From the NCBI RefSeq assembly GCF_001544835.2, contig NZ_FCNX02000003.1, forward strand, positions 1-64,000: a DNA stretch of 64,000 nucleotides. The letters are read 5' to 3'. The notes beneath the pieces are model-generated. The model was not told where the DNA came from and did not search any database. It saw only the letters and a program-made list of their open reading frames with translations. This stretch comes from Caballeronia fortuita. Lineage in GTDB: Bacteria; Pseudomonadota; Gammaproteobacteria; Burkholderiales; Burkholderiaceae. A program made the translations under genes and the position numbers. This document shows positions 1-8,318 of the stretch, piece by piece; the stretch's first letter is position 1, and each line of letters begins with the position of its first letter.

Positions 1-2
1 AT

Positions 3-47
3 TTCTCCACTCCCGTCGATTACGAGGCTAGGATGATCGCTGCATAA
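3..47 (+). pseudogene. C-terminal end of an IS3-type transposase (cut by window edge)
   Basis: The frame starting at base 3 reads FSTPVDYEARMIAA and then stops. This resembles the C-terminal SPVDYE signature of IS3-family OrfB transposases, which follows the last catalytic block. Only 14 codons are inside the window, so whether the element is intact to the left cannot be told. The remnant of a second, different IS3-type transposase follows within 200 bases, so this edge looks like an insertion hot spot. The assignment rests on one short motif. Confidence 0.4.
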
Positions 48-152
48 TTTGCTGTACGTGGAAACGAGGCAGGATCATACCTTCGTTTGCCGTTGGAGCA
101 TTCTCGGATGACTCGGAGTGGCAGAAAGTCAAACTCATCGTCGCTCATGGTC

Positions 153-180
153 TGCGTCCGCAATGTGGGTTGCGGACGCA
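153..180. repeat. Perfect 11-bp inverted repeat
   Basis: TGCGTCCGCAA and its exact reverse complement TTGCGGACGCA are separated by six bases, making a strong hairpin. No T-run follows on either strand, so it is not a standard intrinsic terminator. It lies between two transposase remnants and may be a relic of an IS end or a protein-binding palindrome. Confidence 0.5.
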
Positions 181-212
181 ATCGTCGCTCTTAACGCCCC
201 TCGAAGAAAGGT

Positions 213-995
213 GTGCTCGTTTTAGCGCTTACGGCCGATGCGCAACTGCTGACGTTGATTCGAACGATTCATGCCAGGTTCAAAGGCGCTTACGGCTCGC
301 CGGGCATGACCGAAGCGGTGCGTTCTCGCGGCTTTCCGGCTAGCAAAGCACGTGTGGAGCGGCTGATGAGCGCCAATGGCATTCGGGCCCGCCACAAGCG
401 CCGTTATCGCGTGACAACCGATTCTCGGCACAAGCTGCCGGTCGCACCGATGTGTTGAACACCAACTTCACGCCGGCCGAGCCCAATCAGGTGTTCACCT
501 CGGACATCACGTACATCTGGACAAATGAGGGCTGGCTGTATCTGGCGGTCGCGCTCGACCTGTTCAATCGGGAGGTCGCGGGTTGGTCCATCAAGCCGCC
601 GCGTGGCGACGGAGCTCGTCACTGACGCGCTGACAATGGCGTGGTTCCGCCGCCGGCCCGCGCCCGGCGCGCTGCATCATTCCGATAGAGGCAGTCAATA
701 CGCCAGCCACGACCTCCAGCGCAAGCTGGCCCCGTACGGGATGCGCTGCTCGATGAGTCGCAAAGGCAGCTGCTGGGACAACGCGCCGACGGAAAGCTTC
801 TTCACTAGCCTGAAGAACGAGCGGGTGCACGGCACCCGTTATCGCACGCATCGCGATGCCGTTGCGGACTTGTTCGCATACATCGAAGTGTTTTATAACC
901 GCAGTCGTCGTCATTCATCGCTCGGCTTCATGTCGCCAACTCAGTTCATGCAAGACTGGCTTGCGGCTCAGCGGACAAAGGATACGGCTGAATAA
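213..995 (+). pseudogene. IS3-family OrfB transposase, frameshifted and 5'-truncated
   Basis: Three overlapping frames together give an IS3-family integrase-type transposase. The first frame holds the region before the catalytic core (RTIHARFKGAYGSPGM). The second, from about 455, has the first catalytic block, SDITYIW. The third, to 995, has the later blocks: HSDRGSQY, and WDNAPTESFF with the catalytic Glu, ending near RRHSSLGFMSPTQF. Two frameshifts, near 450 and 600, separate them. OrfA and the N-terminus of OrfB are missing upstream. The DDE core is readable but cannot be made as one polypeptide, so the copy should be inactive unless complemented. It lies just beyond the 3' end of the catabolic cluster, so it may have helped mobilise or trim it. 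Confidence 0.85.
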
Positions 996-1063
996 CTCGG
1001 GGCCTCTGGAAGGCGAACAGCCGAGGGAAGCTCACTGGCTTGTCGCGCTGACAATAGATCTAC

Positions 1064-2608
1064 TTAGACCTGAAGCAGAGCATCGACGATGGTTCCATCG
1101 CGGTACTCCTGTAATGCAACGACTCGACGTGACTCGTCTGGCACTCGTTGGTAACTCGGTTGCTTCACGCCACCCTGTGCGAGGTCATAGAGCTTTTGAA
1201 TGGGCAACACGGTCAGACCGGCTGAAAGAAGAAGGTCGGTCAGGTCGGCTCGTAATGGATTCACAGCCACACCCGCCTCCGTGACAACCACGTCAATTGA
1301 CGAGCCCGGCGTAGTGACGGTCGTGACTTGCTCCACGACCTTGGGGAATGAGCCGGCGTTCAACTTGGTTGTGACCATGGCTAACTTGGCGCCTGCGGCC
1401 GTATCGCTGTGCCCGCCCGAGCCACCGAGCAGCCGGCCGTCAGAGCGGGTCGAAACGTTTACATTGAAGCTTAAATCAATCTCGGACGCACCGAGAATCA
1501 TCGAGTCAAGACGATTCACGACCGGACCGCGCGTTGAAGGGTTCGCATAGAGCGAGGCTGACATCGCCTGATGATGCGGATTCTCTCGGTAGGACCTGAC
1601 CGCGTCGAGGTCAAAGCATTGCACGTCGAAGAGTGTGCGGAACAGCCCCTCTTCAAGCATCGAAACAATCTTTCCGGTAATGCCGCCTGCAGCGAAGCTT
1701 CCTTGGACGCCTCGGTCCCGCATCATCTCATGAACGTATTGCGCGACTGCCAGCGACACTCCTCCGGCGCCCGTCTGGAATGAGAATCCGTCCGTGATAA
1801 GTCGGCTCGCACGTAGGACGTTCGCGGCAGTCTTGGCAATGCTGAGTCCCACTGGGTCCTCGGTCACTCTGGTCGTGCCTGAGACGATTTGGGAGGCGTC
1901 GCCGACGCAGGGGACGGCAACAACGAAATCCACGTAATCTTGAGTGATTTCCGCCGGGCATGCAGGATAGGTGACAAGATTGTCGGTGACGGCGACGACA
2001 TGGCGCGCACAACCAGCATCAACCATCGCATAGCCGAGCACGCCGCAAGCCGACGGGCCGTCGACCCCATTGATGTTGCCGTAGTCATCCGCCGTGGGTG
2101 CTGCAATGAAGGCAATGTCAATGGCAAGCTCGCCCGATTCGATTGCTCGCGCACGACCGCCATGTGTTTGCAGGATAGCGACGTCGTGAAGCTTGCCTAC
2201 GCTGATTGCGTCTGCCACGGGGCCGGCCACATATCCTGTGTAGATGCTCCGAACCACACCCGACTCAAAATGCCCCACCAACGGCGCATGCACCGGAAAC
2301 AGAGAGCTCGCTGCAACTCGCAGCCCGCGCAACCCCATTTCTGCTGCGGCCTGCACGACCATGTTTAGAACATGGTCGCCGTTACGCAGATGATGATGAA
2401 ACGAAAGTGTTGCCCCATCCCGCGCGCCGCACGCCTCGAGGGCGGCTCGGATGTTCGGTAGTAACTTTGCAACTCCTGGAGGAACGCTTAGCACTCGAAG
2501 CGAAGCGCGCTCGACAACGCGTGATTCGGCAGGCGCGCCGGCGAAGGGCTTGACTTCGCCATAACCAGGAACTCTGTCAGGTAACGTTCGACCGAGAGCG
2601 TTTATCAT
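1064..2608 (-). CDS. citF: Citrate lyase alpha subunit-like CoA-transferase (CitF family)
   Basis: The 514-residue product matches CitF, the acyl-carrier/CoA transferase subunit of citrate lyase, over its whole length. Recognisable CitF stretches include LSFHHHLRNGD near residue 70, GVDGPSACGVLGY near 185, SFQTGAGGVSLAVA near 285 and LLGGSGGHSDTAAG near 395. Citrate lyase normally also needs CitE (lyase), CitD (acyl carrier), CitC/CitX and CitG. None is nearby, so the protein may work as a free-standing CoA-transferase on citrate, citramalate or a related hydroxy-diacid; that is inference. It lies 83 bp downstream of the class I fumarase and is the last gene of the catabolic run. The start is ATG with a weak GGGATACTT upstream. 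Confidence 0.85.
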   Translation of the reverse strand: MINALGRTLPDRVPGYGEVKPFAGAPAESRVVERASLRVLSVPPGVAKLLPNIRAALEACGARDGATLSFHHHLRNGDHVLNMVVQAAAEMGLRGLRVAASSLFPVHAPLVGHFESGVVRSIYTGYVAGPVADAISVGKLHDVAILQTHGGRARAIESGELAIDIAFIAAPTADDYGNINGVDGPSACGVLGYAMVDAGCARHVVAVTDNLVTYPACPAEITQDYVDFVVAVPCVGDASQIVSGTTRVTEDPVGLSIAKTAANVLRASRLITDGFSFQTGAGGVSLAVAQYVHEMMRDRGVQGSFAAGGITGKIVSMLEEGLFRTLFDVQCFDLDAVRSYRENPHHQAMSASLYANPSTRGPVVNRLDSMILGASEIDLSFNVNVSTRSDGRLLGGSGGHSDTAAGAKLAMVTTKLNAGSFPKVVEQVTTVTTPGSSIDVVVTEAGVAVNPLRADLTDLLLSAGLTVLPIQKLYDLAQGGVKQPSYQRVPDESRRVVALQEYRDGTIVDALLQV

Positions 2609-2691
2609 TTCAAGTATCCCGTTGTGACTTCTTGAGCTTCAAAGATAGTCTGCTTTGCGTAAGCGCGGGAGGGCACAGGGCTCTACGCGTG

Positions 2692-4215
2692 TCAGACACT
2701 CACCACTGGGATCCCAGCGATACGTGTTCTCCACTCAGCAGGGCCTGTCTCGTGGACCGAGGTTCCACGCGAATCGACGGCGACGGTAACAGGCATGTCG
2801 CGTACTTCAAACTCGTAGATTGCCTCCATCCCGAGGTCTTCAAAGGCCAGGACTTTTGCGCTGCGGATGGCCTTCGAGACTAAATAGGCTGCGCCCCCAA
2901 CTGCCATCAGGTATGCGGCCCCATGACGTTTTATTGCGTCGACGGCAACGGGGCCTCGTTCGGCTTTCCCAATCATAGAAATCAGGCCGGTCTGCGAGAG
3001 CATCGTTTCCGTGAATTCGTCCATTCGTGTGGAGGTCGTCGGGCCGGCCGGGCCGACGATCTCGTCGCGCACGGGGTCGACGGGCCCCACGTAATAGATG
3101 ACGCGATTCGTGAAATCGACCGGAAGAAGTTCACCATTTTCAAGCATGGTCGAGATTCGTTTGTGTGCAGCATCTCGACCGGTCAACATCTTTCCGGAAA
3201 GAAGCAAAGTCTCACCCGGCCTCCATGAAGCGACTTCTTCTCGCGTCAGAGTTTCAAGATTCACGCGCTTGCTCGTTTGCGCATTCGGCGCCCATTCCAC
3301 TGTGGGCCAATCGTCAAGAGACGGTTCCTCGAGCTTCGCGGGACCGGAACCGTCGAGCGTGAAGTGAATGTGCCGCGTTGCGGCACAGTTGGGGATGATG
3401 GCCACGGGCTTCGAGGCAGCGTGAGTGGGTGCAGCGAGGATCTTGACATCCAGTACCGTCGTCAGCCCTCCGAGACCTTGCGCGCCAATGCCGAGCGCGT
3501 TGACCTTTTTGTAAAGCTCCATCCGAAGCTCTTCGATCCAATCTCGTGGACCACGGGCGATGACTTCCGCGATGTCGATTGGCGCCATCAGCGATTCCTT
3601 CGCCATAACCATTGCTTTCTCAGCTGTTCCACCGATTCCGATCCCAAGCATTCCTGGGGGACACCAGCCGGCGCCCATCAAGGGCACAGTCTTGAGCACC
3701 CAGTCCACTATCGAGTCGGACGGGTTAAGCATGGCAAACTTCGACTTGTTTTCTGAACCACCACCCTTTGCCGCGACGTCGAATTCGACCTTATCTCCTT
3801 GGACAAGGCTGTAATGGATGATAGCTGGCGTGTTGTCGTGCGTATTTCTGCGCGAGCCTTCGGGCGGGCTCACGATGGATGCACGCAGGACGTTGTCGGG
3901 GTGAAGATATGCCTGGCGAACACCTTCGTTAATCATGTCGTCGACGCTGAGGCTCGCATCCTCCCAGCGCACGCTCATGCCGATTTTGACGAAGACTGTG
4001 ACGATTCCAGTGTCCTGACACATCGGGCGATGGCCCTGAGCCGACATTCGGCTGTTGGTAAGAATCTGCGCGATAGCATCTTTCGCGGCGGCGCTCTGCT
4101 CGAGCTCGTATGCACGGCCGAGGGAACTGATGTAGTCGAGCGGGTGGTAGTAACTGATGTACTGCAAGGCGTCAGCGATGCTCTGAATGACGTCTTGCTG
4201 CTTGATGACTGCCAT
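2692..4215 (-). CDS. Class I fumarate hydratase (possible mesaconase)
   Basis: This 507-residue protein is a complete class I, iron-sulfur fumarase with alpha and beta domains fused. Three likely cluster cysteines are visible: Cys66 in RPMCQDTG, Cys184 in GAGWCPPGMLG and Cys276 in IPNCAATRHIHF. The substrate-binding stretch KGGGSENKS lies at 149-157, and the beta domain runs from about residue 320 to the end. It interconverts fumarate and malate. A class I fumarase of Paraburkholderia xenovorans is known to hydrate mesaconate to (S)-citramalate equally well. With CitF and a family III CoA-transferase nearby, such a C5 role is attractive but unproven. The ATG at 4215 has GGAG upstream; the longer reading adds 13 unconvincing residues. 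Confidence 0.92.
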   Translation of the reverse strand: MAVIKQQDVIQSIADALQYISYYHPLDYISSLGRAYELEQSAAAKDAIAQILTNSRMSAQGHRPMCQDTGIVTVFVKIGMSVRWEDASLSVDDMINEGVRQAYLHPDNVLRASIVSPPEGSRRNTHDNTPAIIHYSLVQGDKVEFDVAAKGGGSENKSKFAMLNPSDSIVDWVLKTVPLMGAGWCPPGMLGIGIGGTAEKAMVMAKESLMAPIDIAEVIARGPRDWIEELRMELYKKVNALGIGAQGLGGLTTVLDVKILAAPTHAASKPVAIIPNCAATRHIHFTLDGSGPAKLEEPSLDDWPTVEWAPNAQTSKRVNLETLTREEVASWRPGETLLLSGKMLTGRDAAHKRISTMLENGELLPVDFTNRVIYYVGPVDPVRDEIVGPAGPTTSTRMDEFTETMLSQTGLISMIGKAERGPVAVDAIKRHGAAYLMAVGGAAYLVSKAIRSAKVLAFEDLGMEAIYEFEVRDMPVTVAVDSRGTSVHETGPAEWRTRIAGIPVVSV

Positions 4216-4358
4216 GAGTTTCTCCGTGGGGGCGGCGCAGCCGTTGCGTTGCAAGTTCAGGAGGGCGCCACATACGGACCGACCGCCTGCGACGCACCCA
4301 GCAAGAATCGCGTTGCGTCGCAGGGCTAGCGGTGAAGCGTTTCATCGTGCCGCCGTTC

Positions 4359-5111
4359 TTAGATGGTGCGTCCGCCGTCGACGGGAACTTCCAGCCCGGT
4401 CAAATAGGCCGCTCCGTCCGTTGCCAAAAATACTGACACCTGCGCTACGTCATCCGGCTCGCACAGCCGACCGAGAGGAATCGAGGAGATGAAGCGAGCG
4501 CGATTATCGGGCGTATCCGGCACCCCCATGAAGTTTTCGAGCAGTGCAGTCGCACCCATCACCGGACAGATTGCGTTGACACGGATGTTGTCGGGAGCGA
4601 GCTCGACCGCCATTGATTTCGACAGCATGTTGACGGCACCCTTGGACCCGTTGTACCAGGTGAGGCCCGGGCGCGGCCGGATACCCGCTACGGAACCGAC
4701 ATTCAAAATCACACCTGCCTTCCGCTCACGCATCAAGGGAACTACTGCGTGTGCCATGTGATAAATGGACTTGATGTTGACCGCGTAGACGCGGTCGAAC
4801 GTCTCCTCGTCAACGTTGAGCATGGGCTGATTTTTGTGCGTCGTGCCGGCATTGTTGACGACGATGTCGGGAGCACCGAACGTATCGACGCATGCTTTTA
4901 CCGCTGCATTGACATCGGCAGCCTTTGTAACGTTGCAGTGTACCGCAACCGCGTTCGCGCCCAACTCCGCCGCCAGCTTCTGCCCAGCTTCGATATTCAG
5001 GTCAGCGATGACAACCTTCGCCCCTTGTTCAATGTAGCGGCGAGCAATCTGCGCGCCGAAACCGCTCGCTGCACCCGTGACGATCGCGACCTTACCTTCT
5101 AAAGCTCCCAT
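4359..5111 (-). CDS. Short-chain dehydrogenase/reductase (classical SDR)
   Basis: A 250-residue classical SDR. The nucleotide-binding motif TGAASGFG is at 12-19, with Asp37 ending the second strand, which favours NAD+ over NADP+. NNAG is at 86-89, and the catalytic set is Ser140, Tyr153 and Lys157 (WYNGSKG). It oxidises an alcohol or reduces a ketone; the substrate cannot be read from sequence. The ATG at 5111 follows AGGGGACAGGAA. It starts 21 bp after the aldehyde dehydrogenase stop, so the two are probably co-transcribed and could act in series as alcohol to aldehyde to acid, or on different intermediates of one pathway. Confidence 0.9.
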   Translation of the reverse strand: MGALEGKVAIVTGAASGFGAQIARRYIEQGAKVVIADLNIEAGQKLAAELGANAVAVHCNVTKAADVNAAVKACVDTFGAPDIVVNNAGTTHKNQPMLNVDEETFDRVYAVNIKSIYHMAHAVVPLMRERKAGVILNVGSVAGIRPRPGLTWYNGSKGAVNMLSKSMAVELAPDNIRVNAICPVMGATALLENFMGVPDTPDNRARFISSIPLGRLCEPDDVAQVSVFLATDGAAYLTGLEVPVDGGRTI

Positions 5112-5132
5112 TTCCTGTCCCCTTAACACGCT

Positions 5133-6569
5133 TTATCCATTGAAGTTTTGCACCACAGTTTTGGTCGTGCTCATCTCTTCGAGAGCAAGGAAGCCCTTTT
5201 CCCGTCCGTGACCGCTCTTCTTCATGCCGCCGAAAGGCAATTCGACACCGCCGCCAGCGCCGTAGCAGTTGATGAAGACTTGACCTGCAATAATCTTCCG
5301 AGCAAGGCGAGCCTGCCGGCTGCCGTTCTCCGTCCATACGCCGGCCGCCAGACCAAACTCAGTACCATTGGCAAGCGCCACCGCGTCGGCCTCATCTTTG
5401 AACGACATCGCTGACAGGACGGGCCCGAAGACCTCGTTGCATGCGAGGCGATGGTCACGCGGAACCTTGCCGAACAGGACGGGCGCGACGAAATACCCAT
5501 CAGCAGGCGCGTCCGGCGAGATAGAACCCTTCGCAATTACTTCGACGCCTGAGGCCGCAGCCTCGTCGATAAAGTTTTGCACCCGTTTTTGCTGCTTCGC
5601 GCTCACAATAGGTCCGCAGTCGAGGTCCATCTCCGGCGTCCCGACGCGTACTTCGTTGAACAGACGCGCGACCTTTTCCATGAACTTGTCGTAGATGTCC
5701 TCCTGTATAAGCAGACGGCTACCGGCTGAGCAAGTCTGCCCAGCGTTTTGGACGATCGCCTTGACGATTTGGGGTGCCGCCTTGTCTAGGTCTGCGTCGT
5801 TAAATACGACCTGAGGAGACTTGCCGCCCAGTTCGAGCACGCACGGAACATGATTGCGAGCCGTTGCCTCCTGAACCATCACGCCGACTTCCGGCGAGCC
5901 TGTAAAAGTTGCGAAGTTGATTTTCGGATGTGAGGTGAGCGCGGCGCCCGCTTCGTGCCCATAGCCTGTGACCAGATTGAACGAGCCTGCGGGGAACCCG
6001 GCCTCGTCGAAGAGCTGGGCAATGCGGATACTGCTCAGACATGCGTCTTCCGATGGCTTCAGCACGGCGGCGTTGCCCATCGCGAGGGCAGGAGCGATGG
6101 TGCGGCCAAGCATTTGCGCCGGATAGTTCCACGGAATGATGTGGGCCGTCACACCGTGCGGGACACGCACAACGCTAACATTGAAGCCGTCGAGGTACGG
6201 AATCGTCTGGCCGTGGATTTTGTCCGCCGCAGTGCCATAGAATTCGAAGTAACGCGCCACGACTTTGACGTCGTTCCGAGCAACGGTGAGCGGCTTCCCA
6301 GTATCCCGTGCTTCGATCTGCGCGAGATCCTCGGCGTTGTCCAGGATGACCTGGCCCAGGCGGCACAACAGCCGACCGCGCTCGGTAGCGGTGAGCCGGC
6401 CCCACTCGCCGTCTAGCGCCTGGTTGGCAGCGAGCACTGCGCGGTCGATGTCTTCAGACTTCCCGCGACTAATCGTGGTGAACTCTTCGCCCGTCGACGG
6501 GTTGAAGACATCGATGGTCGAACCGTCAGCTGCATCGCTCCATTTTCCGTTGATGTAAATCGTGCCCAT
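5133..6569 (-). CDS. NAD(P)+-dependent aldehyde dehydrogenase
   Basis: A full-length 478-residue aldehyde dehydrogenase of the betaine-aldehyde dehydrogenase type. The oxyanion-hole Asn147 lies in IPWNYP, the general base Glu246 in LELGGKSPQ, and the nucleophile Cys280 in NAGQTCSAGS. It oxidises an aldehyde to the carboxylate in the cytoplasm. The start at 6569 opens the family's usual N-terminal strand (IYINGKW); the 23 extra residues of the longer frame look non-coding. It is the first gene of the ALDH-SDR-(fumarase-CitF) run. A perfect palindrome at 6693-6709, about 125 bp upstream of the start, is a candidate operator. Confidence 0.92.
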   Translation of the reverse strand: MGTIYINGKWSDAADGSTIDVFNPSTGEEFTTISRGKSEDIDRAVLAANQALDGEWGRLTATERGRLLCRLGQVILDNAEDLAQIEARDTGKPLTVARNDVKVVARYFEFYGTAADKIHGQTIPYLDGFNVSVVRVPHGVTAHIIPWNYPAQMLGRTIAPALAMGNAAVLKPSEDACLSSIRIAQLFDEAGFPAGSFNLVTGYGHEAGAALTSHPKINFATFTGSPEVGVMVQEATARNHVPCVLELGGKSPQVVFNDADLDKAAPQIVKAIVQNAGQTCSAGSRLLIQEDIYDKFMEKVARLFNEVRVGTPEMDLDCGPIVSAKQQKRVQNFIDEAAASGVEVIAKGSISPDAPADGYFVAPVLFGKVPRDHRLACNEVFGPVLSAMSFKDEADAVALANGTEFGLAAGVWTENGSRQARLARKIIAGQVFINCYGAGGGVELPFGGMKKSGHGREKGFLALEEMSTTKTVVQNFNG

Positions 6570-6692
6570 CGTTCGTCTCCATAGAGTTAATGCGTTCGCG
6601 GATCCCCGGGAACCGGCATATCCGCTCAGCGCTTGCATAAGAATGTACGCTTTGGTCGACCGGAATGGGAAATATGGATTGAGTCTCCCCGA

Positions 6693-6709
6693 TATAGGAC
6701 GGTCCTATA
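6693..6709. promoter_or_regulatory. 17-bp perfect palindrome, candidate operator
   Basis: TATAGGAC-G-GTCCTATA is fully symmetric around a single central base. It lies about 125 bp upstream of the aldehyde dehydrogenase ATG, where a regulator of the ALDH-SDR operon would bind. An odd-spaced perfect palindrome suits a homodimeric GntR- or TetR-type regulator better than a classical LysR site. The binding protein is not evident in the window. Confidence 0.5.
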
Positions 6710-6774
6710 CGACCGACTCTCCGGCTTTGACCGCTGTGCGTGAAAGAGAGGTGCAAGAAGCGCGACAACTGGCA

Positions 6775-6795
6775 GGGAAACCCCTCGGGTTTCCC
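6775..6795. repeat. 9-bp stem hairpin with 3-base loop
   Basis: GGGAAACCC and GGGTTTCCC flank the loop CTC. This gives a stable hairpin about 240 bp past the porin stop codon. No T-tract follows on the minus strand, so a terminator role for the porin transcript is only possible. Confidence 0.4.
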
Positions 6796-7037
6796 CTTAT
6801 ACAAGAGGCTCGGACGAAGGGTTAGGGAAGTGAGCCCATGTATCCTGCAGTCACCTTGGAGCGGCCCAACAGTAGTCTCGATAGGTTAGGACGATAGCTC
6901 ATGCTCCGCGACGGCTCGACGGCCCCTTTAGTGAATGAACTCGCCTCGTCGAGTGCTCGTCATGCGCAGATGAGGAATTCCTGCCTTATTTGCCAACCCT
7001 CCCGAGGCGATCTGTTCAGCGCATGCCGTAGCGATAC

Positions 7038-8168
7038 TTAGAACGCGTGTTTAATACCGACTCGCAGCACAAGTTGGGATGTGCTCGACGAAGGTGAGGC
7101 CGCACCAGCAATATAAGCGTTGTTGAAGACCGTTCCATCTGCCTGGCGTACGTGCTGATATACGCCTTGGGCATAGACGTCGGTTCGCTTCGAGATAAAG
7201 TAGTCAGCCTGCAGTCCGCCTTGTTGCCACTTTGGCCGCGTGGTGCCGGTGCCACCATCCAAGCTGCCTTCCGTGAAGTTGTACATCGCCATCAACTGCA
7301 CAGCCGGCGTTACTTGGTATTTCCCGAACACTTCGAAGTTATCGAACTTCAGGAACGTCGAGCCGGGTGGCAAGGCGCCGAAATACACGGAGCCAACCGG
7401 GTTCCTCAATGCAGTGTGCTCATAGTTGACGCCCGCCATGACCTGACCGAAGGTGTACGTGACCGCTGCTCCCCAGATCTGCTGGCGCTGAGCAACAAAG
7501 TTCGTGTCGTCGGTGGCAAGTGCACCTCCTTGGTTAACGCCACCTGAGTTTGCCTGCAGATAACCTGCTGCCACGGCAAGCCCGGCTCCCGAATAAGACG
7601 CGCCGACGCTATACAGGCGATTGTTTGCGAATCCGCCGGCTTGGTTACTAAAAGCGTATAAGCCGCCAAACCGGAATCCGCCGTAGTTGATGCTGGAGTA
7701 CTTCACCGCATTGTCGACCCGGAAGCTGTTATCGAGATTGTCGTTGTCGAACGGGTGGGAGAAGATGAAGCCGCCATATCCGCCGTTGGCGGTCAGCGGG
7801 GCGACATAATCAACAATCGAGTCGTATTGACGCCCGAAGGTCACAGTCCCGAAGTCCTGAGACTTCACTCCAACATACGCCTGGCGGCCAAACATTCTTC
7901 CCGACTGACCGAGCCTTCCTGAATTGAGGTCGAAGCCATTCTCCAAAGTGAAGATGGCTGAAAGCCCAGCGCCCAGGTCTTCGACGCCCTTCAATCCCCA
8001 TCGGTCGCCGGCGACGTATCCTGCCTGGAGTTGATATGCCTTGTTACCACCAGCATTGTTGGTCCACCCGAAGCCTTCGTCGATTAAACCATACAGCGTG
8101 ACCGAACTCTGCGCAATAGCTGAAGTCGAGAGCAGGAGTCCAGCACATGCTAAGGGCAGTTTGTTCAC
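7038..8168 (-). CDS. Gram-negative outer-membrane porin
   Basis: A 376-residue classical trimeric porin of the beta-proteobacterial OmpC-like type. A signal peptide ends in SAIAQ, followed by the first strand SSVTLYGLIDEGFGW. Typical elements follow: DRWGLKGVEDLG, the constriction-loop stretch LTANGGYGGF, and the terminal phenylalanine in VGIKHAF. It would let small hydrophilic, often anionic, solutes across the outer membrane. Its place between the monooxygenase operon and the dehydrogenase operon suggests uptake of the pathway substrate. GTG at 8168 is chosen because AGGAG lies five bases upstream and it gives a clean signal peptide; the longer TTG start adds MLKKGDE. Confidence 0.93.
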   Translation of the reverse strand: MNKLPLACAGLLLSTSAIAQSSVTLYGLIDEGFGWTNNAGGNKAYQLQAGYVAGDRWGLKGVEDLGAGLSAIFTLENGFDLNSGRLGQSGRMFGRQAYVGVKSQDFGTVTFGRQYDSIVDYVAPLTANGGYGGFIFSHPFDNDNLDNSFRVDNAVKYSSINYGGFRFGGLYAFSNQAGGFANNRLYSVGASYSGAGLAVAAGYLQANSGGVNQGGALATDDTNFVAQRQQIWGAAVTYTFGQVMAGVNYEHTALRNPVGSVYFGALPPGSTFLKFDNFEVFGKYQVTPAVQLMAMYNFTEGSLDGGTGTTRPKWQQGGLQADYFISKRTDVYAQGVYQHVRQADGTVFNNAYIAGAASPSSSTSQLVLRVGIKHAF

Positions 8169-8318
8169 TTCATCTCCTTTTTTGAGCAAGTCTCCCTAGA
8201 GCCTTGCCATGTAATGTAGTACTACTATTTATCAGGCAGAACGAGACGATGAGAAACGGTGACAAATCGCTTCGTCGTCTAACTAAGCCCCGCACGTATC
8301 AACGCGCAGGAAGGCAAG

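Larger units (their letters stand above)
6570..7037. other. Intergenic region upstream of the ALDH operon
   Basis: No credible gene lies here. It separates the porin stop from the aldehyde dehydrogenase start and should hold the promoter for the ALDH-SDR operon. Two dyads are visible: the palindrome at 6693-6709 and a hairpin at 6775-6795, listed separately. Confidence 0.6.

Noticed and set aside
1064..2608. Calling the locus a citrate lyase operon
   Set aside because: CitC, CitD, CitE, CitG and a citrate transporter are all missing from the neighbourhood.
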